64,000 nt of DNA from Reyranella humidisoli (lineage in GTDB: Bacteria > Pseudomonadota > Alphaproteobacteria > Reyranellales > Reyranellaceae). The DNA is taken from positions 992,001 to 1,056,000 of the forward strand of contig NZ_JAHOPB010000001.1 of NCBI RefSeq assembly GCF_019039055.1, written 5' to 3'. Shown one piece after another: positions 8,258 through 15,839 of the stretch (position 1 is the first letter of the stretch; every line of letters starts with the position of its first letter). The translations under genes and the position numbers were made by a program. The notes below the pieces were generated by a model, which was not told the DNA's origin, made no database searches, and saw nothing but the letters and a program-made list of their open reading frames with translations.

Positions 8258-9064
8258 CTAGGCCGCGACACGCGCCGGCACCCTGTGACGCGCGTAGAGG
8301 AATTCGAGCACAGCGGCGCGGCAGCGCGCGTACTCGGGGTCGGTGGCGAGTTCGAGACGGCGGCGCGGCCGGGCAAGGTCGATCGGCAGGATCTCGCCGA
8401 TCGTCGCAGCGGGACCGTTGGTCATCATCACCACGCGGTCGGACAACAGCACCGCCTCGTCGACATCGTGGGTGATCATCATCACCGTGTTGCCGAGACG
8501 CGCATGGATTTCCATGACGCTGTCCTGCAGGTGCGCGCGGGTCAGCGCGTCGAGCGCGCCGAACGGCTCGTCCATCAGCAGCACTTTGGGCTGCATGGCG
8601 AGCGCGCGGGCGATGCCGACCCTCTGCTTCATGCCGCCCGACACTTCGTGCGGCCGCTTGTCCTTGGCCTGGGCCATCTGCACCAGTTCGAGATTGTGCA
8701 TCACCCAGTCATGGCGCTCGGCCTTGCTCTTCGAGCTGCCGAACACCTTGTCCACCGCGATAGCGATGTTGCCGTAGACGGTCAGCCACGGCAGCAGCGA
8801 ATGGTTCTGGAACACGATGGCGCGGTCGGGGCCCGGGTCGTCGACCACCTTGCCTTCGAGGAAGACCTCGCCGCTGGTCGACTTCAACAGGCCGCCCAGG
8901 ATGTTGAGCAAGGTCGACTTGCCGCATCCCGAATGGCCGATCAGCGAGACGAACTCGCCCTGCTCGATGCGCAGGTTCACGTCGCGCAGCACTTCCGTCG
9001 CCATCTGGCCGCGGCGGAAGCTCATGCCGACCTGTTCGAACTTGAGATAGGGTTGAGTGGTCAT
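8258..9064 (-). CDS. nrtD: Nitrate ABC transporter ATP-binding protein NrtD
   Basis: 268 residues, with Walker A GHSGCGKST (about 43–51), signature VSGGMKQR, Walker B VLLMDEPFGALD and the switch histidine in ITHDVDEA. It belongs to the NrtC/NrtD/SsuB/TauB type and powers nitrate import by the NrtB permease. The start ATG at 9064 is preceded by GGAG at good spacing, and the nrtB stop lies only 12 bases upstream. No NrtC-like fusion (ATPase plus substrate-binding domain) is present, so the transporter would use a homodimer of this ATPase. It is followed by a family B repeat and nirA. Confidence 0.92.
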   Translation of the reverse strand: MTTQPYLKFEQVGMSFRRGQMATEVLRDVNLRIEQGEFVSLIGHSGCGKSTLLNILGGLLKSTSGEVFLEGKVVDDPGPDRAIVFQNHSLLPWLTVYGNIAIAVDKVFGSSKSKAERHDWVMHNLELVQMAQAKDKRPHEVSGGMKQRVGIARALAMQPKVLLMDEPFGALDALTRAHLQDSVMEIHARLGNTVMMITHDVDEAVLLSDRVVMMTNGPAATIGEILPIDLARPRRRLELATDPEYARCRAAVLEFLYARHRVPARVAA

Positions 9065-9076
9065 GGCCGGTTGCTC

Positions 9077-9979
9077 CTACTGCGCCGAGGCGCCATGCGA
9101 CACGAAGTGACCGACCACGGCGATCAGCTTGTCGAGCAGGAAGCCGACGATGCCGATGTACACGAGCGCCACGATGATGTCGGAGATGCGCGAGCTGTTC
9201 CACGCGTCCCAGATGAAGAAGCCGATGCCGACACCGCCGATCAGCATCTCCGCCGCCACGATGGCGAGCCAGCTCAGGCCGACGCCGATGCGCAGGCCGG
9301 TGAAGATGTAGGGCACGGTGGCGGGCAGCGTGATCTTGTAGAAGACCTCCCACCAGGAGAGCCGGATCACCGCCGCGACGTTTCGATAGTCCTGCGGGAT
9401 GTTCCGCACGCCCACCGACGTGTTGATGATGATCGGCCAGATCGAGGTGATGAAGATCACGAACAGGGCCGATGGATCGGCATGGCGGAAGCCCGCCAGC
9501 GACAGCGGCAGCCAGGCGAGCGGCGGCACGGTGCGCAGGACCTGGAAGATCGGATCGAGGCCGCGCATTGCCCAGGTGCTCTGGCCGACCAGCACGCCGA
9601 GCGCGATGCCGACGACGGCGGCGAAGCTGAAGCCGATCGCAACGCGCCCGAGGCTCTTGGAGATCTGCCAGAAGGCGCCCTTGTCTATGCCGCCATTGTC
9701 GTAGAACGGATCGGCGATGAAGTCCCAGGCATCCGACACCACCTTGGTCGGCGGCGGCAGCCTCGCGCCGGGCTCCGAGCACAGGAGCTGCCAGACGAAC
9801 AGCGTGATCGAGAGCACGATGAGCGGTGGCAGCACGACGCTCGCGACATGGCGCGCCATTTCCAGAGTACGTTCCAGCGCCGGCCGCACGGGCGGCCGGA
9901 ACGTCACGATTTCCGCCGAGCTCTCCGGAACGGGCGTGGCGACGGCCACCGAGGCGGCGGCCCTTGCAGCAGCAGGCAT
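9077..9979 (-). CDS. nrtB: Nitrate ABC transporter permease NrtB
   Basis: 300 residues of a binding-protein-dependent permease with about six membrane segments. The first is near residues 45–65 (ASVVLPPLIVLSITLFVWQ), after a cytoplasmic N-terminal tail. The EAA-type loop that contacts the ATPase is visible as DYRNVAAVIRLSWWEVFYKITLP. The ATG at 9979 overlaps the nrtA stop codon by one base (TGATG), so translation is coupled. It sits between nrtA and nrtD, which fixes its substrate as nitrate/nitrite rather than another oxyanion. Confidence 0.92.
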   Translation of the reverse strand: MPAAARAAASVAVATPVPESSAEIVTFRPPVRPALERTLEMARHVASVVLPPLIVLSITLFVWQLLCSEPGARLPPPTKVVSDAWDFIADPFYDNGGIDKGAFWQISKSLGRVAIGFSFAAVVGIALGVLVGQSTWAMRGLDPIFQVLRTVPPLAWLPLSLAGFRHADPSALFVIFITSIWPIIINTSVGVRNIPQDYRNVAAVIRLSWWEVFYKITLPATVPYIFTGLRIGVGLSWLAIVAAEMLIGGVGIGFFIWDAWNSSRISDIIVALVYIGIVGFLLDKLIAVVGHFVSHGASAQ

Positions 9980-11292
9980 CACGCCACCTTCTTGATCTGG
10001 AGTGCAGCGAGGTAGGCCTTCGGGTCGGCCGGGTCGAAGACCTTGCCGTCGAAGAACGTCTCCTTGCCGCGCGACGTCCCGGCCGGCATGTCGGCCGCGG
10101 CGACGCCGATGGCCTTGGCGGCCTCGCGCCACAGATCCTCGCGATTGACCTTGCCGATGATCGCCTTGGTGTCGAGATCGGCGGCCATCATGCCCCAGCG
10201 CTGGTTCTCGGTGAGGAACCACAGCTCGTGGCTCTGGTAGGGATAGGAGGCGTGGTCGCGCCAGAACTTCATCGACAGGTCGCGGTTGTCGATCTTGCGG
10301 CCGTCGCCGTAGTTCACCTTGCCTTCGATGCGGTTGATGATGTCGGAGGGGGGACAGTTGAACCACTGGCGCTTGCCGACGATGTCGGCCAGTTCCTTGG
10401 CGTTCTCGCGCTTGTCGCACCACTGCGCCGCCTCGAGCACCGCCTGCAGGACGGCCAGCGCCGCCTTCGGATTCTTGTCGACCCACTCGGCGCGCATGGC
10501 GAGGCTCTTCTCCGGATGGTTCTTCCAGAGGTCACCTGTGGTGCAGGCGGTGTAGCCGATGCCCTGGTTGACGAGCTGCTCGTTCCACGGTTCGCCGACG
10601 CAGAAGGCCTCCATGCTGCCGACCTTCATGTTGGCCACCATCTGGGGCGGCGGCACGACGATGGTCGAGACGTCCTTGTCGGGATCGATGCCGCCTGCGG
10701 CCAGCCAGTAGCGGATCCACAGGTCGTGGGTGCCGCCGCGGAAGGTCATCGCGCACTTCGGATCCTTGCCGGCGGCCTTCATCTTGGCAAAGGCCTCCTT
10801 GAGCGGCGCCGCATTGACGGTGGCGCCGGTGCTCATCAGGTCCTTGGCGACCGAGATCGCCTGGCCGTTCGTGTTGAGGCGCGACAGGATGTACATCGGC
10901 ACCGGCTTGTTCTCCGGCGTCGTGAGCCCCAGCGACATCTGGTAGGGCTTGGGCGTCAGGATATGGGCGCCGTCGACGCCGCCTGAAGACGAACCCAGCA
11001 CGGTATTGTCGCGCGTCGTGCCCCAGGACGCCTGCTTGGCGACGTTGGCGTCGGTAATGCCGTACTTGTCGAACAGCTTCTTTTCCTTGGCGATGATCAG
11101 CGGCGAGGAATCGGTGAGCGCGATGAAGCCCAGCGTGACCTTGTTGGTCTCCGGTCCGCTCGTCTGCGCGAAGGCGCCGCCCGGGAAGGAGGCACGCACG
11201 GCGCTCATCAGGGCGGCCGTCGCCGCGACGCCCGAGGCGCTCTTGAAAAGGTCGCGCCGTCCCAGGCCCTTGCGGCCGTTCCTAGTCGCCAT
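9979..11292 (-). CDS. nrtA: Nitrate-binding periplasmic protein NrtA
   Basis: 437 residues of the NrtA/CmpA substrate-binding family. The N-terminus has a twin-arginine-like signal (GRRDLFKSASG, then a hydrophobic stretch ending GGAFAQ), consistent with export. Family motifs include FIALTDSSPLIIAKEKKLF near the mature N-terminus and GSMEAFCVGEPWNEQL in the ligand-binding region. The ATG at 11292 overlaps the 3' end of nasS by 11 bases. It is a paralogue of the adjacent NasS, and the two differ in that only NrtA carries a signal peptide. It captures nitrate for NrtB/NrtD. Confidence 0.94.
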   Translation of the reverse strand: MATRNGRKGLGRRDLFKSASGVAATAALMSAVRASFPGGAFAQTSGPETNKVTLGFIALTDSSPLIIAKEKKLFDKYGITDANVAKQASWGTTRDNTVLGSSSGGVDGAHILTPKPYQMSLGLTTPENKPVPMYILSRLNTNGQAISVAKDLMSTGATVNAAPLKEAFAKMKAAGKDPKCAMTFRGGTHDLWIRYWLAAGGIDPDKDVSTIVVPPPQMVANMKVGSMEAFCVGEPWNEQLVNQGIGYTACTTGDLWKNHPEKSLAMRAEWVDKNPKAALAVLQAVLEAAQWCDKRENAKELADIVGKRQWFNCPPSDIINRIEGKVNYGDGRKIDNRDLSMKFWRDHASYPYQSHELWFLTENQRWGMMAADLDTKAIIGKVNREDLWREAAKAIGVAAADMPAGTSRGKETFFDGKVFDPADPKAYLAALQIKKVA

Positions 11293-12505
11293 GATTGCTC
11301 TCCTGCTGTTTGAAGGTCGTTGAGGTTTCGTTGTTGGGGTCGAACACCGACCCATCGAGGAAACTGTCGGGACCCATCGCCACCGGTGCGCCGTTGGTCG
11401 GCAGGATCCAGGGATCGGAATGCGCACCCTCGACCTTGCGGTCTCCCAGCGGGCACGGCAGGCCAAGCTCGCTGGCGGCGGCGCGGTAGATGTCGCTGCG
11501 GAACACGCGATCGGCCACGGCGCGCATGTCGGGGCGCGACTCGACCTGGCCCCACCGCACCATCTGCGACAGGTACCAGTCGGCATGGCTGCGCCACGGG
11601 AAGTTGGCGAGCTGGCGATGGAAGATGTGGAAGTCCGGAAGACTCAACGAGCGGCCGATCACATCCGCCGGCACGTTGAGGAAGCGGGGCATCGCCAGGA
11701 TGCGCGCCGCCTCGGGCCGGTTGGCCGGTTCGTCGAGCCAGGCGCAGGCCTCGATGATGGCCTTCACGAGCGCGATGAGAGTCTTGGGATTGCGTTGCGC
11801 CCAGGCCTCGGTCGTACCCAGCACCTTCTCGGGCATCGAGTCCCAGATCTGCCGGCTGGACGCGGCGATGCGGCCGATGCCGAGGGTCGCGGATTGCTGG
11901 TTCCACGGCTCGCCGACGCAGTAGCCGTCGATCGTGCCGCCCGAGAGATGCGCCACCATGTGAGGCGGCGGCACGACCGTGAGGCGCACGTCGCGATCCG
12001 GATCGATGCCGCCCGAAGCGAGCCACAGGCGCAGCAGGTGATTGTGCGAGGAGTAGGTGAAGACCGACGCCAGCGTGATGGGCGGGCGGCCCTCGCACGC
12101 GCGGCGAGCAACGACGGCGGCCAGGGCGCGGGCATCGAGCGGCGCGCCGGCCGGGCGATGGTCGCCGACATGCTCGGGCGCAGCGTCCTCGATCTCCCGC
12201 CACAGCGCGTTCGACAGCGTGATCGAGTTGCCGTTCAGATGCAGCGTCATCGCCGCGATCATCGGGACGTTGACGCTGTCGATGCCCAGCGTGGTCGCGA
12301 GCGGCATCGGCGAGAGCATGTGGGCCGCGTCGAGCAGGCCGACCGCGAGCTTGTCGCGGATGTTGGACCAGGAGACTTCGCGGAGCAGTTCGACGTCGAG
12401 ACCGTGACGCTCGTAGAGGCCGAGCACCTCCGCGAACAGCACGGGCGCGCAGTCGATCAGGGGAATGAACCCCACCCTCACCTTCGGTCGCTCGACTTGT
12501 CCCAC
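11282..12505 (-). CDS. nasS: NasS, cytoplasmic nitrate/nitrite sensor that sequesters NasT
   Basis: A 407-residue NrtA-like protein with no signal peptide. It begins VGQVERPKVRVGFIPLIDCAP and keeps the ligand-pocket motif GTIDGYCVGEPWNQQ. In characterised systems NasS binds NasT without nitrate and releases it when nitrate or nitrite binds. The start is set at a GTG at 12505, preceded by GGAG with a nine-base spacer. The in-frame ATG at 12571 is rejected because the stretch between is a transcription terminator (hairpin plus nine U) and would encode an implausible N-terminus. It heads the nasS–nrtABD–nirA operon and follows nasT at a distance of about 300 bases. Confidence 0.88.
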   Translation of the reverse strand: MGQVERPKVRVGFIPLIDCAPVLFAEVLGLYERHGLDVELLREVSWSNIRDKLAVGLLDAAHMLSPMPLATTLGIDSVNVPMIAAMTLHLNGNSITLSNALWREIEDAAPEHVGDHRPAGAPLDARALAAVVARRACEGRPPITLASVFTYSSHNHLLRLWLASGGIDPDRDVRLTVVPPPHMVAHLSGGTIDGYCVGEPWNQQSATLGIGRIAASSRQIWDSMPEKVLGTTEAWAQRNPKTLIALVKAIIEACAWLDEPANRPEAARILAMPRFLNVPADVIGRSLSLPDFHIFHRQLANFPWRSHADWYLSQMVRWGQVESRPDMRAVADRVFRSDIYRAAASELGLPCPLGDRKVEGAHSDPWILPTNGAPVAMGPDSFLDGSVFDPNNETSTTFKQQESNHGD

Positions 12506-12518
12506 CAGACTCGACTCC

Positions 12519-12569
12519 AAAAAAAAAGACGCCCCAAGCGGCCGCGATGAAGCGACCGTGTGGGACGTC
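12519..12569 (-). terminator. Intrinsic terminator/attenuator in the nasS leader
   Basis: On the minus strand GACGTCCCA pairs with TGGGGCGTC in a nine-base stem with one G·U pair. Above it CGGTCGC pairs with GCGGCCG around a TTCATC loop. Nine consecutive T follow at 12527–12519. This is a canonical strong terminator placed immediately before the nasS ribosome binding site and downstream of two ANTAR-type hairpins, so it should stop the operon transcript unless NasT binds. Confidence 0.9.
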
Positions 12570-12580
12570 ATTGTCCGGGA

Positions 12581-12637
12581 GGGCAGACCGCCATTGGCCT
12601 GCCCGAAATTCAGGAGCCGCCCGTCATTGGGCGCCTC
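12581..12637 (-). promoter_or_regulatory. Tandem ANTAR-type RNA hairpins (predicted NasT binding site)
   Basis: Two stem-loops lie in the leader RNA. Hairpin 1 (12637–12614) has arms GAGGCGCCC/GGGCGGCTC with one mismatch and loop AATGAC (12628–12623). Hairpin 2 (12604–12581) has arms GGGCAGGCC/GGTCTGCCC and loop AATGGC (12595–12590). Both hexaloops have A at position 1 and G at position 4, the established consensus for RNA bound by ANTAR proteins. They are nine bases apart and are followed by the terminator at 12569–12519. The expected effect is antitermination by free NasT when nitrate or nitrite is present. Confidence 0.88.
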
Positions 12638-12648
12638 GCCTGTAGTTC

Positions 12649-12665
12649 AGCAGGAAACATGCCAA
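12649..12665 (-). promoter_or_regulatory. Sigma-54 promoter of the nasS–cysG operon
   Basis: The minus strand reads TTGGCATGTTTCCTGCT, which fits the sigma-54 consensus YTGGCAYR-N4-YTGCW with exact GG-N10-GC spacing. Transcription would start near 12638, just before the first ANTAR hairpin, giving a leader of about 130 bases. A loose inverted repeat TGCT-N9-AGCA at 12762–12778, about 100 bases upstream, could be an NtrC enhancer but is a weak match. Confidence 0.75.
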
Positions 12666-12791
12666 CCGCCGAAGGCGCCGCCGCGATCGGCCAAGTGGCT
12701 GATCCATCGATGAAAGTGTCGACGACCTCGAAAATCACCCCTTTGGGGTCGTGTTATCGAGTGCTCGCAAATGCAGCATGGCCGCCAAAGA

Positions 12792-12810
12792 GGCAGGCAT
12801 CTCGCCTGCC
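12792..12810 (-). terminator. Hairpin at the 3' end of nasT
   Basis: GGCAGGC and GCCTGCC form a seven-base GC-rich stem starting at the nasT stop codon, followed by TCTTT. A second hairpin, ACCCC/GGGGT followed by GATTTT, lies at 12731–12750. Together they probably end the nasT transcript and separate it from the nasS promoter. The short T tracts make them weaker than the nasS attenuator. Confidence 0.55.
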
Positions 12811-13397
12811 TAGAACTTCAGCGCCTTCGCATAGGTGAGAAGGTCCTGCGCCACTTCGCCAATGCGCTTGTTCTGATCCATGGCGAGCTTGCGCAGCAGT
12901 TTGTAGGCGGCCTCTTCGCCGATCCCCTTCTGCTCCATCAGGAAGCCCTTGGCGCGATCGACGGTCTTGCGTTCCACGAGCGACAGGCGCGCGCGGTCGA
13001 GTTCCTCGCGCATCGCGTGATAACGATTGAAGTGCGCGACCGCGACGTCGACGACCGGTTGCACGCGGTCCTGCGTCAGTCCCTTCACGACATAGGCGGA
13101 CACGCCCGCCTCCATGCCTGCCGCGATGATCGCGGGATCGGACCGATCGGCGAACAGGGCGATGGGACGCGGCTGCTGTTCCGTCGTGCGCCGCAGGTCC
13201 TCGATCGCGTCACGACTGGGACTGTCGATGCTGACCACGATAACGTCGGGTTGCAGGACATTGACGCGCGTCGCGAGGTCGTGGGTGCCGTCGAGCCGCG
13301 CCAGGAGAACATAGCCGGCATCGCGCAGTCCCAACTCCACGATCTCGGCGCGGGTGGGATTGTCGTCGATCAGCACTACGGACAGTGGCTTTGACAC
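12810..13397 (-). CDS. nasT: NasT, ANTAR-domain antiterminator
   Basis: 195 residues. The N-terminal receiver-like domain (about 1–125) begins LSVVLIDDNPTRAEIVE, and the C-terminal ANTAR domain (about 130–190) contains DRAKGFLMEQKGIGEEAAYKL. NasT binds paired hexaloop hairpins in leader RNA and prevents termination; matching hairpins lie 170 bases downstream of this gene. It starts with a GTG at 13397 and has no strong Shine-Dalgarno sequence. It has its own sigma-54 promoter at 13431–13445 and is separated from nasS by terminator-like hairpins, so regulator and target operon can be transcribed independently. Confidence 0.93.
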   Translation of the reverse strand: MSKPLSVVLIDDNPTRAEIVELGLRDAGYVLLARLDGTHDLATRVNVLQPDVIVVSIDSPSRDAIEDLRRTTEQQPRPIALFADRSDPAIIAAGMEAGVSAYVVKGLTQDRVQPVVDVAVAHFNRYHAMREELDRARLSLVERKTVDRAKGFLMEQKGIGEEAAYKLLRKLAMDQNKRIGEVAQDLLTYAKALKF

Positions 13398-13430
13398 GGA
13401 TGGCAGATGCTCTCTTGAACCCCGCAGGGC

Positions 13431-13445
13431 GCAACATCCGTGCCA
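13431..13445 (-). promoter_or_regulatory. Sigma-54 promoter of nasT
   Basis: The minus strand reads TGGCACGGATGTTGC, an exact match to TGGCACG-N4-TTGC with GG-N10-GC spacing. It is placed 34 bases before the nasT GTG, with a predicted start near 13419. It overlaps no gene and follows the kinase stop codon by 17 bases, so activator sites would have to lie inside the kinase gene. This links nasT to nitrogen limitation through RpoN and presumably NtrC. Confidence 0.82.
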
Positions 13446-13462
13446 TCAATCCTGGAACGCGA

Positions 13463-15367
13463 CTAAGGCACTGATTCGACGAGCTTTCCATCGGCCCAGC
13501 GACCCGGACGCGTCTTGCCCTCGGCGTCGGTGTACTGACCGAAGCCGTTGCGCTGGCCGTTGCGGAAGCCGCCCTCGTAGCGCTCGCGTTCGCCGATGCG
13601 TTCGACTCCCGGCCCATCGAGAAGGTCGGCATGGAACTCTCCGGCCCGCACGACATTCGGTTCGGCGAGCGTGCGCTGCAGCCCGAAGCCTTCGAGCCGG
13701 CCGCCGACGAAGTTGCCCTCCGACCGCTCGACGCCCGGTTTCTCGCGGATGCCGAGGCCGGTCGACTGGCCGTCCTTCCACTGACCTGCATAGCGCGTGT
13801 CGTCGGCAAGCCGGACCGTGCCGAGACCGTTCATGCGGTCGGCACTCCAGTCGCCGGCCTGGCGTTCGCCGTTGCCCAGTTCGGCAACCCCGAGACCTTG
13901 CCGCTGGCCGTCGACGACCTGGCCGACATAGCTCGAGCCGCCGCCATAGGTGAGACGTTCGCCGTTCTCGAGATCGGGCCGCCCGGCACGCGCCGCCACG
14001 ATGCGCGCTTCGCCCGCCATGGCACGGGCGGCCCGGGCCGCTTCGTCCGCGCGTTCGGCCAGAGCCCGGGCCTCGCCCGCGGCACGCTGCGCCTGGTCGA
14101 CGAGTGCCTTCTGCGCGGGGGTTTCGGACGCGGCCGGTGCCGGCACCGGTGTCGGGGTCGAGGGCGCAGGAGCGGGAGGGGAAGCCGCCGGCGGCGCTTC
14201 CTTCGGCGCCGGGACCGGCACGGCAGCGGGCAACGCAGCCTGGGTCTCGACCGCAGGCGTCCCGAGAAGACGCTCGCGAATCTGCGGCTGGTACTTCCAG
14301 AGCGCGACGGCCCCCAGCACGAGAAGTATGTACGGCCACCGCCGGCGGGAACGCGCCCTGCCGGAAGATGGCGGTGCCGGCGGCGTCGCCGTATCGCCTG
14401 CCTCCTCTACCGAACGGTTCACCCCGCCGAGCCGTGGCGATGCGGAGATGGGACCGGGCATGCGCTGCGTCGGCGCGTCCTCGGCCCGTGGCAGCGAGGC
14501 GCCGAACAGGGTGCGCCATTCGGAGATCGTCTGCGGCCGCTGCTCGGGCGCGAAGGCGAGTCCGCGGTCGATCGCCGCGAGCATCGAACCGTCGAAACGG
14601 TCGGCATGGGTCACCGCGAGCGGACGATAGGGATCGCTGCCGACGCGGCTCACCGCCTCGGGCGGGGGCGCGCCCGCGATGGCGTGATGCAGGACGGCGG
14701 CGGTCGAATAGATGTCGGTCCACGGACCCTGCTTGCCGTCCATCGCATACTGCTCGATCGGCGCGTATTGCGGCGTCAGGATGCTGGTGAGCGTGCGCGT
14801 GCGGCCACCCATCGCCTGCCGCGCGGCGCCGAAGTCGATCAGAATCGGCACGCCGTCGCGGCGCACGATGACGTTCGACGGCTTGATGTCGCGGTGCAGG
14901 AAGCCCTGGGCATGCACGGCGCCGAGGCCGCTCAGCATGCCCTCCGTGAGGCTGCGCACCTCCTCCGGCTGCAGGCGCCGGCCGGGCTGGCGCAGGATCT
15001 GCGCGACGCTGTGGCCGTCCTCGAACTCCATGACGGTGTAGGCCGTGCCGTTGGCTTCGAAGTAGCGCAGCACCGGCACGATGTGGACGTGTCGGAAGCG
15101 CGCCAGGGCGCGCGCCTCGTCGAGGAAGCGCTCGCGGCCCCAGGCGAAATCGTCGCCGTAGCGCGCGCTGCGCGGTGCGACCGTGCCGTCCGGCCGGCGC
15201 ATCGCGAACTCGACCGGCATGTATTCCTTGATGGCGACGAACTTGGCGAGCTGGGTATCGAAGGCCCGATAGGTGATGCCGAAGCCGCCATGGCCGATCA
15301 GCGCATCGAGGCGATAGTCGCCGAGCTGCGTGCCCACCGGCAGGGCCTGATCGTGTTCTGCTGTCAT
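13463..15367 (-). CDS. Serine/threonine protein kinase with C-terminal MORN repeats, membrane-anchored
   Basis: 634 residues. The kinase domain occupies about 16–290 with the glycine loop GHGGFG (25–30), catalytic lysine K47, HRDIKPSN (158–165) and DFG (178–180), so all key residues are present. A Pro/Ala-rich spacer follows, then one membrane segment (WPYILLVLGAVALWKY, near 340), a Pro/Ala-rich linker, an Ala-rich coiled-coil-like segment and at least six MORN-type repeats (patterns such as YAGQWKDGQSTGLG and YEGGFRNGQRNGFG) to the C-terminus. The topology implies a cytoplasmic kinase and extracytoplasmic MORN domain. The ATG at 15367 is preceded by GAGG at a longish 12 bases. A 56-residue membrane protein gene lies just upstream on the same strand. 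Substrate unknown. Confidence 0.85.
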   Translation of the reverse strand: MTAEHDQALPVGTQLGDYRLDALIGHGGFGITYRAFDTQLAKFVAIKEYMPVEFAMRRPDGTVAPRSARYGDDFAWGRERFLDEARALARFRHVHIVPVLRYFEANGTAYTVMEFEDGHSVAQILRQPGRRLQPEEVRSLTEGMLSGLGAVHAQGFLHRDIKPSNVIVRRDGVPILIDFGAARQAMGGRTRTLTSILTPQYAPIEQYAMDGKQGPWTDIYSTAAVLHHAIAGAPPPEAVSRVGSDPYRPLAVTHADRFDGSMLAAIDRGLAFAPEQRPQTISEWRTLFGASLPRAEDAPTQRMPGPISASPRLGGVNRSVEEAGDTATPPAPPSSGRARSRRRWPYILLVLGAVALWKYQPQIRERLLGTPAVETQAALPAAVPVPAPKEAPPAASPPAPAPSTPTPVPAPAASETPAQKALVDQAQRAAGEARALAERADEAARAARAMAGEARIVAARAGRPDLENGERLTYGGGSSYVGQVVDGQRQGLGVAELGNGERQAGDWSADRMNGLGTVRLADDTRYAGQWKDGQSTGLGIREKPGVERSEGNFVGGRLEGFGLQRTLAEPNVVRAGEFHADLLDGPGVERIGERERYEGGFRNGQRNGFGQYTDAEGKTRPGRWADGKLVESVP

Positions 15368-15434
15368 GGGTACGCGCAACCTCGGCCCCTAGATGCGCGC
15401 TCTTGCTCAGCCGCACAAGCGGCCGGACGCCCGC

Positions 15435-15605
15435 TCAGCGGCTGGTGTTCGAGGCGGTGATCACAGCTTGCGGCCCGGCGTCGCGAATTTCCGGCATCAT
15501 CTGCATAATCATGAGGAGGAGGCAAAGGCCGATCCCCGTGAGCATCGTGGCAGGCCCCGTGCGCAGATAGGGTGTGGGCATCGAGGCCCGTCGTTCGTCC
15601 GCCAT
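15435..15605 (-). CDS. Small single-pass membrane protein, function unknown
   Basis: 56 residues with one clear hydrophobic segment (MLTGIGLCLLLMIMQMM, about 21–37) after a basic N-terminus. The ATG at 15605 has GGAG nine bases upstream, a good ribosome binding site. It lies 67 bases upstream of the membrane-anchored MORN kinase on the same strand and may be co-transcribed with it. No family was recognised. The coding call rests on the ribosome binding site, the hydrophobic profile and the position. Confidence 0.6.
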   Translation of the reverse strand: MADERRASMPTPYLRTGPATMLTGIGLCLLLMIMQMMPEIRDAGPQAVITASNTSR

Positions 15606-15839
15606 GTCGGACAACTCCAAAAATAAGCTTCGTCAAAATAACTACGGCCAAGCGACCCTGAAATTGGGCCAAGCCTGAAGGAAGCTTAACTCAACTCGCC
15701 TTAAAAATCCAACAAACCCATGGAATCACAATGGGTTAATAGATGATGTGAAGAACAAAAGCGAACCCACAACTCCTTGCATCGCCCGTCGCGCGAATCG
15801 GACGCGAAGTCGGTCCACAGGCAGGGTAGGATGAGCGTC

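Noticed and set aside
12506..12571. N-terminal extension of NasS from the ATG at 12571
   Set aside because: That stretch is a terminator hairpin with nine T and would be translated as an unlikely leader. The GTG at 12505 has a proper ribosome binding site.
12762..12778. NtrC enhancer site upstream of the nasS promoter
   Set aside because: TGCT-N9-AGCA is at a plausible distance but matches the NtrC consensus too poorly to list as a feature.
13446..15416. Alternative frame across the kinase gene
   Set aside because: The product is Arg/Pro-rich and lacks kinase motifs, whereas the chosen frame has the complete catalytic set and MORN repeats.
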